The notes beneath the pieces are model-generated. The model did no database searches, was not told the origin of the DNA, and saw only the letters and a list, made by a program, of their open reading frames with translations. A DNA stretch of 64,000 nucleotides from Polynucleobacter necessarius (GTDB lineage: Bacteria; Pseudomonadota; Gammaproteobacteria; Burkholderiales; Burkholderiaceae). Made by a program: the position numbers and the translations under genes. Below, piece after piece: positions 1 through 10,489 of this stretch (positions within the stretch are counted from its first letter, which is position 1; each line of letters begins with the position of its first letter). The DNA lies in the NCBI RefSeq assembly GCF_900095175.1, contig NZ_LT606946.1, positions 784,058 to 848,057 of the forward strand, written 5' to 3'.

Positions 1-720
1 CTCAATTTAGAGCGCCTTCAGGTTGACCGCAAACAACATAATGACTTTGTTACGGAGGTGGACAGACAGGCTGAAGCAGCCATTATTGAGACGCTCAGCG
101 AGGCTTATCCAACACATGGTTTTTTGGCTGAAGAGACGGGCGCTCAAAATACCGATGCTGAAAACGTATGGATCATTGATCCCTTAGACGGCACAACCAA
201 CTTTATCCATGGCTTCCCGCAATATGCAGTTTCTATTGCCCTGTCAGTCAACGGCATCACTCAGCAAGCAGTGGTGTATGACCCAACCCGTGATGAACTT
301 TTTACCGCAACTCGTGGCGCTGGCGCTTATTTAGATCGTCGGCGTTTGCGTGTTGCTACTCAAGATCGTTTAGCTAATTCTTTACTCGGTACTGGTTTTC
401 CTTATCGGGAAGATCAGGATTTAGAAAAGTATTTAAAAATCTTTGCTGATATGTCACGCAATTGTGCGGGCCTGCGTCGTCCTGGTGCTGCATCTCTCGA
501 TTTGGCCTATGTTGCTGCAGGTCGTTACGATGGATTCTTTGAAGGCGATCTCAAACCGTGGGATATGGCTGCAGGTGCTTTATTAATTACTGAAGCCGGT
601 GGACTCATTGGCAACTACCGTGGTGAAGAGGGCTTCTTGCAAAGTGGTGAAGTCATGTGTGCAAACCCACGCATTTTTGCTCAGATGGTGCAGTGCTTAT
701 CTAAATACTCGACCTGCTAA
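1..720 (+). CDS. suhB: Inositol-1-monophosphatase family protein, 5' end outside window
   Basis: This is the 3' part of a SuhB/IMPase phosphatase, which hydrolyses inositol phosphates and in bacteria also binds RNA polymerase/NusG antitermination complexes. The frame is open from base 1, so the start lies left of the window. Visible are the segment [12 protein letters not shown] near residues 14-25, the metal-binding Glu pair (AEET), the signature DPLDGTTNF and the second signature [15 protein letters not shown]. The C-terminus is complete. It converges on lpxH with only 14 bases between the stops and no obvious terminator. Family assignment is firm; whether it acts mainly as phosphatase or as rRNA antitermination factor cannot be told. 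Confidence 0.93.
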   Translation, partial: LNLERLQVDRKQHNDFVTEVDRQAEAAIIETLSEAYPTHGFLAEETGAQNTDAENVWIIDPLDGTTNFIHGFPQYAVSIALSVNGITQQAVVYDPTRDELFTATRGAGAYLDRRRLRVATQDRLANSLLGTGFPYREDQDLEKYLKIFADMSRNCAGLRRPGAASLDLAYVAAGRYDGFFEGDLKPWDMAAGALLITEAGGLIGNYRGEEGFLQSGEVMCANPRIFAQMVQCLSKYSTC

Positions 721-734
721 GTTGAGTAGGTGAA

Positions 735-1523
735 TTAAGTTTTAATCAGGTCGGCGTATCGAACGCCGTCTTGGTTAATGAGTAGCGCACTTGCGCGCGG
801 TCGTCCACTGTCGGGATGATCTAAATCCCAATCCGATAAGACCCAGCGTTGCCACTCTTGGCCCATCAGATGCTCTTGATGGTGCTTGGGAAGATGAGTA
901 TGCCCATGAATCAATTGATTACCAGCTTGATCTCTTAGGACGGCCGCACATGCCGTTAAGGTAACGTTTGTTTTGGCTTGAGCCTCCGCGGCAGAAGATT
1001 GAGCTGCACGCTGATATTGCGCACCACTATTGCTACGGAGATGATTCGCAATCGAGCGACGCCAATTGAGAGGCAATTTCAAGAAGAGTTTTTGAATCCA
1101 AGGTTTTCTAACCCAGCCGCGAAATACTTGATAGCCAATATCTGCCGTACAAAGTGAATCGCCATGACAGAGAACATATTCAGATCCAGCAATATTGACC
1201 TTGCTTGGGTCAGCCATCAATGTCATACCCGTTTTGCTTAAGAAATGCTTTCCAACTAAAAAATCTCGATTACCGTGGAGGTAATACGTTTTCACTTTAG
1301 TGGAGAGTGTGGCAAGCGCATGTTTCACTTCTTGTTGAAAAGGAGAGTGCTGGGCGGCATCATCTCCAACCCAATACTCTAACAAGTCTCCCAGGATAAA
1401 TACTGCTTCTACCTTGGGGGCATCTTTTTCACAAAAATCAAAAAATCGTTGCGCCGTCAAGGGTATTGACGGCGTGAGATGTAGATCAGAAATGAATAAC
1501 GCGCTCGCGTATTGCAGGATCAT
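735..1523 (-). CDS. lpxH: UDP-2,3-diacylglucosamine diphosphatase
   Basis: LpxH hydrolyses UDP-2,3-diacylglucosamine to lipid X on the cytoplasmic side of the inner membrane, step four of lipid A synthesis. The 262-residue protein has the metallophosphoesterase motifs in order: SDLHL near the N-terminus, [26 protein letters not shown] and [11 protein letters not shown]. The length is normal for the family. The start overlaps the ppiB stop by four bases (ATGA type), so the two genes are translationally coupled. It is the last gene of a minus-strand group TPR protein-ppiB-lpxH. No damage is seen. Confidence 0.95.
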   Translation of the reverse strand: MILQYASALFISDLHLTPSIPLTAQRFFDFCEKDAPKVEAVFILGDLLEYWVGDDAAQHSPFQQEVKHALATLSTKVKTYYLHGNRDFLVGKHFLSKTGMTLMADPSKVNIAGSEYVLCHGDSLCTADIGYQVFRGWVRKPWIQKLFLKLPLNWRRSIANHLRSNSGAQYQRAAQSSAAEAQAKTNVTLTACAAVLRDQAGNQLIHGHTHLPKHHQEHLMGQEWQRWVLSDWDLDHPDSGRPRASALLINQDGVRYADLIKT

Positions 1524-2023
1524 TCCTCGAGAACGCTTGCCTTTTCAATAACGACATCTTCTGTCGGAACATCTTGATGAAAGTCGGCATTACCGGTCTT
1601 TACTTTGCGAATCGCATCAACCACATCAAGGCCATCAGTAACCTTGCCAAAAACGGCATAACCCCAGCCTTGTGCGCTTGGTGAAGTGTGATTCAAAAAA
1701 TCATTGTCGTTCACGTTAATGAAAAATTGGGCTGTCGCAGAGTGCGGATCACTAGTGCGTGCCATGGCTACTGTGCCACGGTCGTTCTTCAGGCCATTGT
1801 TTGCTTCATTCTCAATTTGGGCGCCAGAAGATTTTTCTTTGAGGCCGGCAGTCATGCCTCCGCCTTGAATCATGAAGTTATCAATTACGCGGTGAAAAAT
1901 CGTGCCATCGTAGTGACCGCTTTTGACGTACTGTAAAAAATTGGCAACGGTCTTTGGTGCTTTAGCAGCATCTAAAGTGAAGGTGATATCACCCTTATTT
2001 GTTTTGAGTAGAACTTTAGCCAT
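1520..2023 (-). CDS. ppiB: Cytoplasmic peptidyl-prolyl cis-trans isomerase (cyclophilin B type)
   Basis: This is a single-domain cyclophilin of 167 residues without a signal peptide, hence probably the cytoplasmic PpiB that isomerises Xaa-Pro bonds. Seen are the catalytic segment [14 protein letters not shown] (with the active-site Arg), [15 protein letters not shown] and [16 protein letters not shown], all in the usual order. The ATG start gives [13 protein letters not shown], the typical beginning of the family. It lies between an exported TPR lipoprotein and lpxH on the same strand; the ppiB-lpxH pair is common in betaproteobacteria. Confidence 0.95.
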   Translation of the reverse strand: MAKVLLKTNKGDITFTLDAAKAPKTVANFLQYVKSGHYDGTIFHRVIDNFMIQGGGMTAGLKEKSSGAQIENEANNGLKNDRGTVAMARTSDPHSATAQFFINVNDNDFLNHTSPSAQGWGYAVFGKVTDGLDVVDAIRKVKTGNADFHQDVPTEDVVIEKASVLEE

Positions 2024-2066
2024 GGTGAATTAACTTTCTAATGAGTTAGTAGATAAAAGAAAAAAA

Positions 2067-2912
2067 TTATTTTGAACTAGGTATTGTCAGCGGGACTGCT
2101 GGTGATATTGGTGCAACTCTCTTCTTGGGTGGCTTCAATATCTCCATGAGTGCTTTTGCACGATTGGTGTATTGACGCTGATTGAGGACGGCATCCTTTG
2201 CCGCACTGTCATAGGACTGTGCGGCAAGGCGAATATAGACCTCGCCTAAGTTGGCTGCAGCAACGGTATAGCTAGGGCGTAATTTCAAAGCAAGCTCTAA
2301 GTAATCCCTTGCCTCAATCCAATTGCCCTGATTGGCTGCTAATGCAGCGAGGTTGTTATAAGGCTCTGGTAACTCTGGAAATTGTTGAGTTATTTCAATT
2401 AAAGTTTTCTTGGCTGCATCCCACTGGCGCATTTCAATCTGCATATGCGCTTTGACATAACGTAACTGCACATTACCTGGCGTTTTCTTGAGGCGCTGGT
2501 TAATGAGGTCAATGGCTTCCGGATATTTTTTGGCTTTGACTAACTTTTCAATATCAGACGGAACCCCATTTTTGGTTACCGGATCAGGCTCAATGATTAA
2601 AAAGGATAGAAAAGGCACAGCTACGGAGTCTGAAAGCTCCGAATTGAATTGATCGTATCCACCATCGTTCTCAGCAAGTCGTGGGGGGTCATTGGGGCCG
2701 TATGAGCCCACATAAGGGGCTTGGACACCTTGAGTAGCCCCGGTCGAGGCGGTATTTAGGGTCTTGATTTCAGCATCTGCTAGTTGTTGGCCGGGGGTGC
2801 TACAGCCCGCTAGCAGTAAAGCAGCAAAAATAGCGCTCAAGCCGCCTAAGTGGTCTGGATATAGTGAAAATGGGTTAGCTGGCATAGGGGGCGGGGTGAA
2901 AAACGGACTCAT
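2067..2912 (-). CDS. TPR-repeat lipoprotein
   Basis: The protein has a hydrophobic N-terminal segment ending in the lipobox LLAGC (Cys near residue 37 from the first ATG; a start at Met10 would make the signal more typical). About 90 low-complexity residues follow, then tandem TPR-like helices from roughly residue 120 to 245, including a canonical [20 protein letters not shown] unit. The C-terminus is Pro/Lys-rich. It is probably anchored in the outer or inner membrane facing the periplasm and used for protein contacts; the partner is unknown. It is divergent from cysS and heads the group with ppiB and lpxH. Confidence 0.8.
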   Translation of the reverse strand: MSPFFTPPPMPANPFSLYPDHLGGLSAIFAALLLAGCSTPGQQLADAEIKTLNTASTGATQGVQAPYVGSYGPNDPPRLAENDGGYDQFNSELSDSVAVPFLSFLIIEPDPVTKNGVPSDIEKLVKAKKYPEAIDLINQRLKKTPGNVQLRYVKAHMQIEMRQWDAAKKTLIEITQQFPELPEPYNNLAALAANQGNWIEARDYLELALKLRPSYTVAAANLGEVYIRLAAQSYDSAAKDAVLNQRQYTNRAKALMEILKPPKKRVAPISPAVPLTIPSSK

Positions 2913-2972
2913 TCGATATACTCAGCGCTCAGTCTAACAAATTGGCGCTACTTGCCCACCTTTATAGCCCCT

Positions 2973-4394
2973 ATGCTGCAAATCTATAACACTCTCAGTC
3001 GCTCTAAGCAGGCCTTTAAACCCATCGAGCCAGGCAAGGTCAAGATGTACGTCTGCGGTATGACGGTCTATGACTTTTGCCATATTGGGCATGCCAGGGT
3101 GATGATTGTGTTTGATATGGTGGTGTGCTGGTTGCGAGCTAGTGGCTACGAGGTGGTTTATGTCCGCAATATCACTGATATTGACGACAAGATTATCAAT
3201 CGCGCGATTGAGAATGGTGAACCTATTTCTGCGCTAACCCAGCGTTTTATTGATGCAATGCATGCCGACTCGGATGAGCTGGGTTTAATGCATCCAGATC
3301 ACGAGCCCCGTGCAACCGATTACATCAGTCAATTGCAGGGCATGATTGGTCGTTTGATAGAAAAAGAATTGGCCTATCAAGGCGATGATGGTGACGTCAA
3401 TTTCGCTGTTCGCTTATTCCCCGAGTACGGTCGCCTCTCCGGTAAATCTTTAGATGAATTAAATGCTGGTGAGCGTGTCGCTGTTGGTGGTGGCAAACGT
3501 GATCCCTTAGATTTTGTTTTATGGAAAAGCGCTAAACCAGAAGAGCCTGCGGATACCCGGTGGAAATCTCCTTGGGGTGAAGGTCGTCCCGGATGGCATA
3601 TTGAGTGTTCTGCTATGTCCTGCGATTTACTAGGTGAGCATTTTGATATCCATGGCGGTGGTGCCGATTTGCAATTCCCACACCATGAGAACGAGATCGC
3701 TCAGAGTGAAGGCGCTCTGTATGGCCAAGATCACACTGCTAGCGATGAGCCTTTCGTAAATTACTGGATGCACAACGGACATATTCGTGTGAATGAAGAA
3801 AAAATGTCCAAGTCCTTGGGTAATTTTTTCTTGATTCGGGATGTTCTAAAAAATTTTGATCCTGAGGTCTTACGCTTCTTTATGTTGCGTGCCCACTATC
3901 GCAGCCCGATTAACTATAGTGACGCCCAACTCGAAGAGGCTCGTTCAGGCTTAGTTCGCCTATACACAGCATTGTCTCAATCTCCAGCGAGCAATCAGCC
4001 TACCGACCCCTATTCTCCATGGGCTAAGCGTTTTTCTGATGCTATGAATGATGATTTCAATACGCCTGAGGCTATTGCAGCTCTTTTTGACTTGGCGAGC
4101 GAAGTGAATCGTGCGCAGGGCGATGAGAAGGCGCAACTAGCCGCCACTCTCAAAGGATTAGCTGGAACCCTGAACTTTTTGCAGCGAGACCCAACCCTAT
4201 TCTTACAAGAAGGATCTCGTGGTGCCGATGTAGGTTTATCTGCTGCTGTAATTGAAGAGCAGATCGCTGCACGAGTTGCGGCAAAGCAAGCCAAAGATTT
4301 TGCTAAAGCAGATTTAATTCGCAAGACTTTATTGGAGCAGAGTGTAGTCTTGGAAGACAAACCTGGTGGCCTGACTGAATGGCGCAGAAATTAA
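2973..4394 (+). CDS. cysS: Cysteinyl-tRNA synthetase
   Basis: CysRS charges tRNA-Cys with cysteine in the cytoplasm. The chosen ATG gives [15 protein letters not shown], the standard N-terminus; an upstream TTG at 2952 in the same frame adds seven residues and is less likely. The class I signatures are present: HIGH (in CHIGHAR) and KMSKS ([10 protein letters not shown]). Zinc ligands are visible in [16 protein letters not shown] and HHENE. The C-terminal DALR-type helical domain is complete. The gene begins a plus-strand run cysS-alkA-accA-tilS-lysC. Confidence 0.96.
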   Translation: MLQIYNTLSRSKQAFKPIEPGKVKMYVCGMTVYDFCHIGHARVMIVFDMVVCWLRASGYEVVYVRNITDIDDKIINRAIENGEPISALTQRFIDAMHADSDELGLMHPDHEPRATDYISQLQGMIGRLIEKELAYQGDDGDVNFAVRLFPEYGRLSGKSLDELNAGERVAVGGGKRDPLDFVLWKSAKPEEPADTRWKSPWGEGRPGWHIECSAMSCDLLGEHFDIHGGGADLQFPHHENEIAQSEGALYGQDHTASDEPFVNYWMHNGHIRVNEEKMSKSLGNFFLIRDVLKNFDPEVLRFFMLRAHYRSPINYSDAQLEEARSGLVRLYTALSQSPASNQPTDPYSPWAKRFSDAMNDDFNTPEAIAALFDLASEVNRAQGDEKAQLAATLKGLAGTLNFLQRDPTLFLQEGSRGADVGLSAAVIEEQIAARVAAKQAKDFAKADLIRKTLLEQSVVLEDKPGGLTEWRRN

Positions 4395-4423
4395 GTAGTT
4401 CAATTCGTGGTTGAGAATGCATT

Positions 4424-5080
4424 TTGACTAAAGCAGCAGAGCAAGAAATTTTTGAAGAATCAGCCCCAGAGTATTGGGAACAGGCTTGTGCTGAGTTGAT
4501 GAAACAAGACCGTATCCTCAAAAAGTTGATTCCAAAACATGGGCCAGTTTTCTTGAGAACGCGCGGTGATGCATTCACTACACTGGCCAGATCGATTGTT
4601 GGTCAGCAAATTTCTGTAGCGGCAGCCCAGTCAGTTTGGAATAAAGTCTTACTTGCCGCTAAAAACAAAGTAAACCCTAAAAATATCCTGGCTTTAACTA
4701 TTGAAGAATTGCGTGCAGCCGGGTTATCGGGCCGTAAGGTCGAGTACATTCGTGATTTAGCTGAGCACTTCAATTCTGGCCGTTTGCATGCGAATCAGTG
4801 GAAGGACATGGAAGATGAGGCCATCATCAAAGAGTTATGTGAAATCCGGGGTATTGGGCGCTGGACAGCTGAAATGTTCCTTATTTTTAATATGGTGAGA
4901 CCTAATATTCTCCCTTTGAATGATGCGGGCCTAATTAAGGCTATTTCCCTCAATTACTTCAGTGGAGAGCCTGTTAGTAGGCATGAGGCCCGTGAAGTAG
5001 CGGCAAATTGGGCCCCTTGGCGTACTGTAGCTACCTGGTATATGTGGAGAAGTCTCGACCCCATTCCCGTTGAATATTAA
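4424..5080 (+). CDS. DNA-3-methyladenine glycosylase II (AlkA-type HhH-GPD)
   Basis: The protein belongs to the HhH-GPD superfamily and should excise alkylated purines from DNA. The 218 residues include QQISVAAAQSVW (DNA-binding helix), the helix-hairpin-helix LCEIRGIGRWTAEMF near residues 145-160, and the catalytic Asp in LPLNDAGL. It lacks the N-terminal AlkA beta domain, so it resembles the short YeaB/AlkA-like form common in Burkholderiales. The start is TTG at 4424; the nearby ATG at 4417 is out of frame and runs into a stop. A second option is the internal ATG at about 4499. It lies 9 bases upstream of accA. Confidence 0.87.
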   Translation: MTKAAEQEIFEESAPEYWEQACAELMKQDRILKKLIPKHGPVFLRTRGDAFTTLARSIVGQQISVAAAQSVWNKVLLAAKNKVNPKNILALTIEELRAAGLSGRKVEYIRDLAEHFNSGRLHANQWKDMEDEAIIKELCEIRGIGRWTAEMFLIFNMVRPNILPLNDAGLIKAISLNYFSGEPVSRHEAREVAANWAPWRTVATWYMWRSLDPIPVEY

Positions 5081-5089
5081 AATCAAGCT

Positions 5090-6061
5090 ATGAAAACGAC
5101 TTTCCTGGATTTTGAGCGGTCAATCGCTGAACTAGAGTCAAAGATTGAAGAGCTGCAATTTGTGCAAGATGAATCATCAGTAGACATCTCTGATGAGATC
5201 AAAACGCTTACCGAAAAAAGTCAGCAGCTGACTAAAGACATTTACGCCAACCTCAATCCTTGGCAAGTTTCACAAGTGGCGCGTCATCCACAACGTCCTT
5301 ATACCCTCGATTATGTTGGCGCTTTATTTACAGATTTTCATGAGCTTCATGGCGATCGCAATTTTGCGGATGATCAATCCATCATTACCGGCTTAGCCCG
5401 TTTTGAGAATCAACCCTGTGTAGTGATTGGTCATCAGAAGGGCCGCGATACTAAAGAGCGCGCTCTACGTAACTTTGGCATGAGTCGCCCAGAGGGTTAC
5501 CGCAAAGCAAAACGCGTGATGCACTTGGCTGAAAAATTTAAATTGCCGGTATTTACTTTTGTTGACACACCAGGTGCATTCCCGGGGATCGACGCAGAAG
5601 AGCGAAACCAGTCTGAAGCGATTGGTCACAACCTCTATGTTCAAGCTGAATTAGAAGTGCCTATCATCGCTACCATTATTGGTGAGGGTGGTTCTGGTGG
5701 GGCGCTAGCAATTGCAATGGGTGATGTTGTGTTGATGCTGCAGAACTCAACCTATTCTGTGATCTCACCTGAAGGTTGTGCTTCTATCCTATGGAAGACT
5801 GCTGATAAAGCCCCAGAAGCTGCTGAGCAATTGGGTTTGACCGCGCAACGTTTAAAGGCAATCGGCTTGATTGACAAGATCGTTACCGAGCCAATCGGTG
5901 GTGCACATCGTGATTACGAGACCATGATGAGCAATATGCGCAAAGCCTTGGCAGAGTCACTAAAGACCTTCGATGGTATGAAAGTGGATGCGCTTCTTGA
6001 GCGTCGCCATAAACGCTTGATGAGCTATGGCAAGTTCAAGGAAATCGAAGCTAAGTCCTAA
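5090..6061 (+). CDS. accA: Acetyl-CoA carboxylase carboxyltransferase subunit alpha
   Basis: AccA, with AccD, transfers the carboxyl group from carboxybiotin to acetyl-CoA, the first step of fatty acid synthesis. The 323-residue protein shows the N-terminal coiled helix (FEQSIAELE-like), the [15 protein letters not shown] segment, [11 protein letters not shown] and the oxyanion-hole segment [11 protein letters not shown]. The length is typical. Its 3' end overlaps the tilS start by 35 bases, so the two are read from overlapping frames of one transcript. No damage is visible. Confidence 0.97.
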   Translation: MKTTFLDFERSIAELESKIEELQFVQDESSVDISDEIKTLTEKSQQLTKDIYANLNPWQVSQVARHPQRPYTLDYVGALFTDFHELHGDRNFADDQSIITGLARFENQPCVVIGHQKGRDTKERALRNFGMSRPEGYRKAKRVMHLAEKFKLPVFTFVDTPGAFPGIDAEERNQSEAIGHNLYVQAELEVPIIATIIGEGGSGGALAIAMGDVVLMLQNSTYSVISPEGCASILWKTADKAPEAAEQLGLTAQRLKAIGLIDKIVTEPIGGAHRDYETMMSNMRKALAESLKTFDGMKVDALLERRHKRLMSYGKFKEIEAKS

Positions 6062-7352
6062 GGCGACTCTTCAGGCCGCCCCAATAGCAGCCAAACGTAT
6101 TGGCCTTGCCTTAAGCGGTGGGCTTGATTCGGTTGTGTTGCTTGATGCCGTTTGCAAGGCGGTCCAAATAAATCCCAATAACTCAACTGAGATTTGGGTA
6201 TTCCATATTCACCATGGTTTGCAAAAGTCTGCTGATCAGTGGCTGGAGTTTTGCGAGAAGCTAGCCAAAAAATACCGAGTTCATTTTGATTTCCGTTTAT
6301 TGCATTTTGCAGATCAATCGCAGGGCAATATTGAAGCCCGGGCTAGGGCAGAGCGCTACGATGCCTTAACGGAGTTGTGCATTGAGCATGGCATTGAAGA
6401 TTTACTCTTAGCCCACCATCAAAATGATCAAGCCGAAACTGTCCTCTTGCAACTCTTGCGAGGCTCGGGCGTTGCGGGTCTCTCTGCTATGCCCCGACAT
6501 CGTGCGAACGCAAAAGATGCTGACGCTATTACCCTTTGGCGCCCGCTGCTAAATCAAAGTAAGGCTGAACTTGAGGCTTACGCCAAAGAACATAAGCTCA
6601 AATGGGTGGAAGACCCTAGTAACCAAAATACGCGCTATCGCCGAAATGCGATTCGTAAAGACATCATCCCGAGGCTGGAGAAAATTCAACCAGCCGCAAT
6701 CGCTAACTTAGCTCGTAGCGCAGATTTACTGGCTCAATCACAAGTACTGCTCGATCGCTTGGCTAGACAGGATGGTAAGCAAATTTTTCAAGCTCAGCAC
6801 TTAAAGCTAGCGCCTCTCTTGCTTCTTGCGAAGGAAGATAAAGCAGCTGCCAATAATCTGATGCGTTATTGGCTCAAGCTAAATGATTTATCAATGCCAT
6901 CCCAGGAGCGTCTTGAGTCTTGGTGGAAGGATCTGATGGCTGTAAAAACAGATTCAAATTTGGTATGGCAGCATGATGAGGTGAGCATTTATTTATGGCG
7001 CAGTCTCTTACAAGTGGCGAATCGCAAAGTCGGGCAGTGGGTATTTCGTGATGTGCCTGCTCGGAGCAAGTCCCTTGGCTTGCCTGCTGACTGGGTTAAG
7101 GAAGCCCAAAAGCAGGGCCTGATTGAGGAAAGGCCTCGTCAGGGGGCAGAAAAGCTCCAAATCAAGTCCAATACCCCACGAAAAACCCTCAAGAACCTTT
7201 TCCAGGAGTCAGATACACCCCCTTGGGAGCGCCAGGCGCCACTGCTCTATATCCATGACGAGCTGATAGCGGTTGCTGGGGTGGGGGCGAGCTACCCACA
7301 TTTGGTATCGACTGGTAAGCGAGTACTGCCTATATGGTCTGAGAAGCTATAG
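6027..7352 (+). CDS. tilS: tRNA(Ile)-lysidine synthase
   Basis: TilS modifies C34 of tRNA-Ile(CAU) to lysidine so that it reads AUA. The N-terminal PP-loop is [14 protein letters not shown] near residue 27; also seen are [29 protein letters not shown] and the segment [16 protein letters not shown]. The C-terminal TilS domain reaches the end of the 441 residues. The ATG lies 35 bases inside accA; no other in-frame start occurs before the PP-loop, so this overlap is forced. It is followed after 83 bases by lysC. Confidence 0.94.
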   Translation: MASSRKSKLSPKATLQAAPIAAKRIGLALSGGLDSVVLLDAVCKAVQINPNNSTEIWVFHIHHGLQKSADQWLEFCEKLAKKYRVHFDFRLLHFADQSQGNIEARARAERYDALTELCIEHGIEDLLLAHHQNDQAETVLLQLLRGSGVAGLSAMPRHRANAKDADAITLWRPLLNQSKAELEAYAKEHKLKWVEDPSNQNTRYRRNAIRKDIIPRLEKIQPAAIANLARSADLLAQSQVLLDRLARQDGKQIFQAQHLKLAPLLLLAKEDKAAANNLMRYWLKLNDLSMPSQERLESWWKDLMAVKTDSNLVWQHDEVSIYLWRSLLQVANRKVGQWVFRDVPARSKSLGLPADWVKEAQKQGLIEERPRQGAEKLQIKSNTPRKTLKNLFQESDTPPWERQAPLLYIHDELIAVAGVGASYPHLVSTGKRVLPIWSEKL

Positions 7353-7435
7353 CACGGGGATAAAACCCTGTAAAATAAGCCCCTTTTAGACCCTAGGGAA
7401 TGTAGTTTCCTATACATAGACAATACAACGGATTT

Positions 7436-8686
7436 ATGGCTCTTATCGTTCATAAGTATGGCGGCACCTCAATGGGCTCAGTTGAGCGCATTCAGAACGT
7501 CGCTAAACGCGTTGCCAAGTGGATGCGTGCTGGTCACCAAGTGGTTGTGGTGCCTTCAGCGATGTCTGGCGAAACTAACCGTTTGCTTGGTTTGGCAAAG
7601 GACATCAATCCTGATGCTAATCCACGTGAACTCGATCAAATCGCCTCTACAGGCGAACAGGTCAGCTCTGGCTTATTGGCTCTGGCATTACTGCGTGAAG
7701 GTGTTGATGCAGTGAGTTATGCTGGTTGGCAGGTAACAGTTCACACGGATTCTTCTTTTACTAAAGCGCGTATCAAGAGTATTGATGACAAGAAAATTCT
7801 TGCTGATCTCAATGCTGGACGTGCTGTAGTGGTTACTGGTTTTCAGGGCGTTGATCCAAATGGCAACATCACGACTTTGGGTCGTGGCGGCTCTGACACA
7901 TCAGCTGTTGCCATGGCTGCAGCACTGAAGGCAGATGAGTGCTTGATCTATACCGACGTCGATGGTGTCTACACAACTGACCCGCGCGTTTGTGAAGATG
8001 CACGTCGCTTGGACAAAATTACCTTTGAAGAAATGCTCGAGATGGCAAGTCTTGGTTCAAAGGTATTGCAGATTCGTTCAGTGGAGTTTGCTGGTAAGTA
8101 CAAAGTTAAAACTCGTGTTCTGTCATCGCTGACAGATCCATTGATGCCCCTTGATGAAGAGATGAAGTCGGGCACCTTGATTACATTTGAAGAGGACAGC
8201 ACTATGGAAGCCGCAGTTATTTCCGGCATCGCCTTTGCGCGTGATGAGGCAAAAATTACCGTTCTTGGCGTTCCTGATCGCCCAGGTATCGCTTATCAAA
8301 TTTTGGGTCCGATCGCGGATGCCAATATTGATGTGGACATCATTATTCAGAACCAATCATTTGAAGGTAAGACAGACTTCACTTTTACAGTCCCTCGTGC
8401 TGATTATCAAAAAGCCCTGGACTTACTAAAGAACAATGTCCAATCCCATATTGAGGCTAAAGAAATTTCAGGCGATCCTAAGGTCTCTAAAGTCTCTGTT
8501 GTCGGTGTTGGTATGCGCTCCCATGTTGGCGTTGCCAGCAAAATGTTCCGAACATTATCAGAAGAGGGCATCAATATCCTGATGATCTCTACTAGTGAAA
8601 TCAAGATCTCAGTCGTTATTGATGAGAAATATATGGAGTTGGCAGTGCGCGCTCTCCATAAGGCCTTTGAGTTGGATCAGAAGTAA
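7436..8686 (+). CDS. lysC: Aspartate kinase
   Basis: LysC phosphorylates aspartate, the entry to lysine, threonine and methionine synthesis. The 416-residue protein has KYGGTSMGS at the N-terminus, GRGGSDTSAVA (substrate binding), the kinase domain to about residue 245 and two C-terminal ACT domains. The latter suggests feedback inhibition by lysine and threonine as in other betaproteobacterial enzymes. The ribosome-binding region is weak. It is the last protein gene before the tRNA-Ser. Confidence 0.96.
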   Translation: MALIVHKYGGTSMGSVERIQNVAKRVAKWMRAGHQVVVVPSAMSGETNRLLGLAKDINPDANPRELDQIASTGEQVSSGLLALALLREGVDAVSYAGWQVTVHTDSSFTKARIKSIDDKKILADLNAGRAVVVTGFQGVDPNGNITTLGRGGSDTSAVAMAAALKADECLIYTDVDGVYTTDPRVCEDARRLDKITFEEMLEMASLGSKVLQIRSVEFAGKYKVKTRVLSSLTDPLMPLDEEMKSGTLITFEEDSTMEAAVISGIAFARDEAKITVLGVPDRPGIAYQILGPIADANIDVDIIIQNQSFEGKTDFTFTVPRADYQKALDLLKNNVQSHIEAKEISGDPKVSKVSVVGVGMRSHVGVASKMFRTLSEEGINILMISTSEIKISVVIDEKYMELAVRALHKAFELDQK

Positions 8687-8765
8687 GAATCAGCATTAAA
8701 CCGCTGTAAATCCCTGCAGCTATAGGAATCAGTTAAACTGTGGGGCGTTGTAAATGTATCAATAC

Positions 8766-8860
8766 GGAGACGTGGCCGAGCTGGTCGAAGGCACTCCCCT
8801 GCTAAGGGAGCATCGGGGCTAAAACTCTGATCGGAGGTTCGAATCCTCTCGTCTCCGCCA
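8766..8860 (+). tRNA. tRNA-Ser (anticodon GCT), CCA encoded
   Basis: The acceptor arms GGAGACG and CGTCTCC pair fully, discriminator G and CCA are encoded. The anticodon stem CTCCC/GGGAG holds the loop CTGCTAA, giving anticodon GCT for serine AGC/AGU codons. A long variable arm (class II tRNA) and the T-arm with TTCGAAT are present; total length is 95 bases. It marks the left border of the accessory region. Confidence 0.95.
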
Positions 8861-8870
8861 ATGCTTATAT

Positions 8871-8900
8871 AAATAAAGGGGCTCAAAAGCCCCTTTATTT
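8871..8900 (+). terminator. Rho-independent terminator after tRNA-Ser
   Basis: A perfect 13-bp stem AAATAAAGGGGCT / AGCCCCTTTATTT encloses the loop CAAA and continues into T-rich sequence. It lies 10 bases after the tRNA. The A/T ends allow it to act in both directions. Confidence 0.85.
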
Positions 8901-8922
8901 ATTTCGAATCCTTCAACATTCT

Positions 8923-9180
8923 CTACCTTGCTGATCCATCTACCGCCATCAGGTAGCCCTTGATGTACTGAGGGGGAATATACAAAATAGTTTCGTTACC
9001 CGTTTTTGAGTTCAAGCTAATTTGGAAACCTTTATCCAAATGTTCTTTCAGGAAAGACTCGGTAATCGAAATCGATAGCAGCTCTCTAAAGATACAACCG
9101 CGGTCGCCACAGGCGCCAGCCTCCCTACCAACGACCTTGAATGTAGTTAGAGGCTTGCCCTTGAGGGATGCGGCATCATA
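8923..9180 (-). pseudogene. 3' remnant of an unidentified gene
   Basis: An 86-codon open frame ends in a proper stop at 8923, but it is closed on its upstream side by an in-frame TAG at 9181-9183 and has no usable start. The reading is protein-like, containing GACGDRGCIFRELL and ETILYIPPQYIKGYLMAVDG with two close cysteines. I read it as the C-terminal piece of a small, probably exported protein that lost its 5' end. The family is not recognised. It abuts the Gfo/Idh fragment, also on the minus strand. Confidence 0.55.
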
Positions 9181-9204
9181 CTAGCGCCATTATATCAAGA
9201 TCGA

Positions 9205-9636
9205 TTAACTCTTTGGCCTGATATTTCTCTCTCTTACAGTTTCAAGTACTCGAGTCGTGACCTTTGAGGAGGCATAGTTTTCATTTACGGAAATTTTTCC
9301 TAAATGATTTTTTGTAAGTCTTTGAACTTCCTCAACATCCTTGTAATCACAACATGGTTTTTCAAGCAAAATATTGGCATATGGATTCAATAAGCATAGG
9401 TTGCGAAGAATTTCTAATCTTGTATAGGTTGGGGTGCAAATATCATAGAAGTCAGGGTTAAGTGAAACTGCCGCTTCTATTGAATCAAGGGCGTTGAACC
9501 CTATTTCCCTTATCTCTTTGACGCGTTCAGGGCTAACTTCAACTATGCCAATGGTAGTTACACCATGATCCCTCAGGTGTTCCTCATGAATTCGTGAAAT
9601 TTTCCCGAAACCTATTCGAACACATCTCATCTGCAC
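9205..9636 (-). pseudogene. N-terminal fragment of Gfo/Idh/MocA-type oxidoreductase
   Basis: The 143-residue frame matches the Rossmann half of NAD(P)-dependent Gfo/Idh/MocA sugar dehydrogenases: nucleotide-binding GFGKISRIH at residues 9-17, IVEVSPERVKEI as the acidic second strand, DICTPTYTR, and the catalytic-loop motif EKPCC. Complete members have about 320-380 residues, so the C-terminal domain is missing. After the stop another frame continues briefly (LIDLDIMALV), which suggests a one-base loss followed by deletion. Start is GTG at 9636 or ATG at 9630. Such enzymes often belong to surface-sugar clusters, but none is visible here. Confidence 0.7.
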
Positions 9637-9804
9637 TAAATTAACCTATTTAATTACCCCAGTGGTCAAATAATACTTCGAGAGTGCATGAGCTGTTTGG
9701 AATAAGATCGGATGTATTAATTTACCTTTTATTGTGTTTTGCTAAATGCATTGTTTAATCAGTTCCCAAGCTTTCCCTTAGCCAAAAGATTTAATAAGTT
9801 ATTT

Positions 9805-10339
9805 ATGTCTAGCAATATCTATTTTGTCGATGCCCATAGCCCAGAGTGGGCAGATGCTGCCTTGCAGATGACGGGCGAATATTTTTCATGGATGAATGAT
9901 CAAATTCAAGAAACCTGTGCTTTTTCTATTCCCGATATAGTCGGCATGCCTCTAGAGCAATATATTCCATTAGCTATGGGCTTTATTAATCCTCGAGATT
10001 CCCTAAATGCGGCATTTTATCTATTGATCTCCAACGGTATTCCAGTTGGAATGGGTGGATTACGTCAGCTACCTAGTGGTAATGGGGAGATTGTTAGGAT
10101 ATATACAAAACCAGAGTGTCGCGGCCAAGGTTATGGCAAAAAAATTCTTGAGCATCTTATTGAGGATTCAAAAAAGGGCGGTTTCAGGTTGCTTAATCTG
10201 GATACGGGTGTGTTCATGAAAAGTGCCCAATCTATCTATGTATTTGACTCATGGATTTACGCTCTGTGAACCATACGAGGGCGCTGAGCCACCACCTCAA
10301 CTATTACCGTATTGGCTGTATATGCAGCTCGAGCTTTAA
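9805..10339 (+). pseudogene. GNAT-family N-acetyltransferase, frameshifted near the C-terminus
   Basis: The frame from the ATG at 9805 carries a GNAT fold with the acetyl-CoA binding segment ECRGQGYGKKILEHLI. A TTG at 9739 would add 22 unlikely residues. The frame stops at 10269, but the expected final strand continues in the +1 frame as GFTLCEPYEGAEPPPQLLPY to a stop at 10337-10339. The shift lies at about 10245-10255, where the usual Y-x-x-L-GF is broken; the net change is +1 or -2. The substrate is unknown. The altered protein lacks the last beta strand and is probably inactive. Confidence 0.75.
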
Positions 10340-10489
10340 TTTCAATTGTTATTAGGTCGGGCCTTAAATATTCCAGATATAAAACTATCAAGAGTAGTGA
10401 GGGTTGCAGACTTCTTAAAAGGCATTAATTTAAATCGTGAAACTACTGACCCTGTTTTTTGCCTAGAAGTCATCAATAGCAGTCATTTG

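Noticed and set aside
7373..7435. Hairpin-like GGG/CCC segments before lysC as a riboswitch (lysine leader)
   Set aside because: Only 3-4 bp stems form and none of the lysine riboswitch boxes are present in the 83-base gap.
7969..8604. Several antisense or alternative-frame open frames over lysC (and similarly over parC, mutase, rimO)
   Set aside because: They have no ribosome sites or recognisable motifs and mirror the codon use of the strongly coding opposite frame.
8839..8912. Repeat TTCGAATCCT in tRNA-Ser (8839-8848) and after its terminator (8903-8912) as attachment sites
   Set aside because: Only 10 bases match, the copies are 64 bases apart and no integrase is present.
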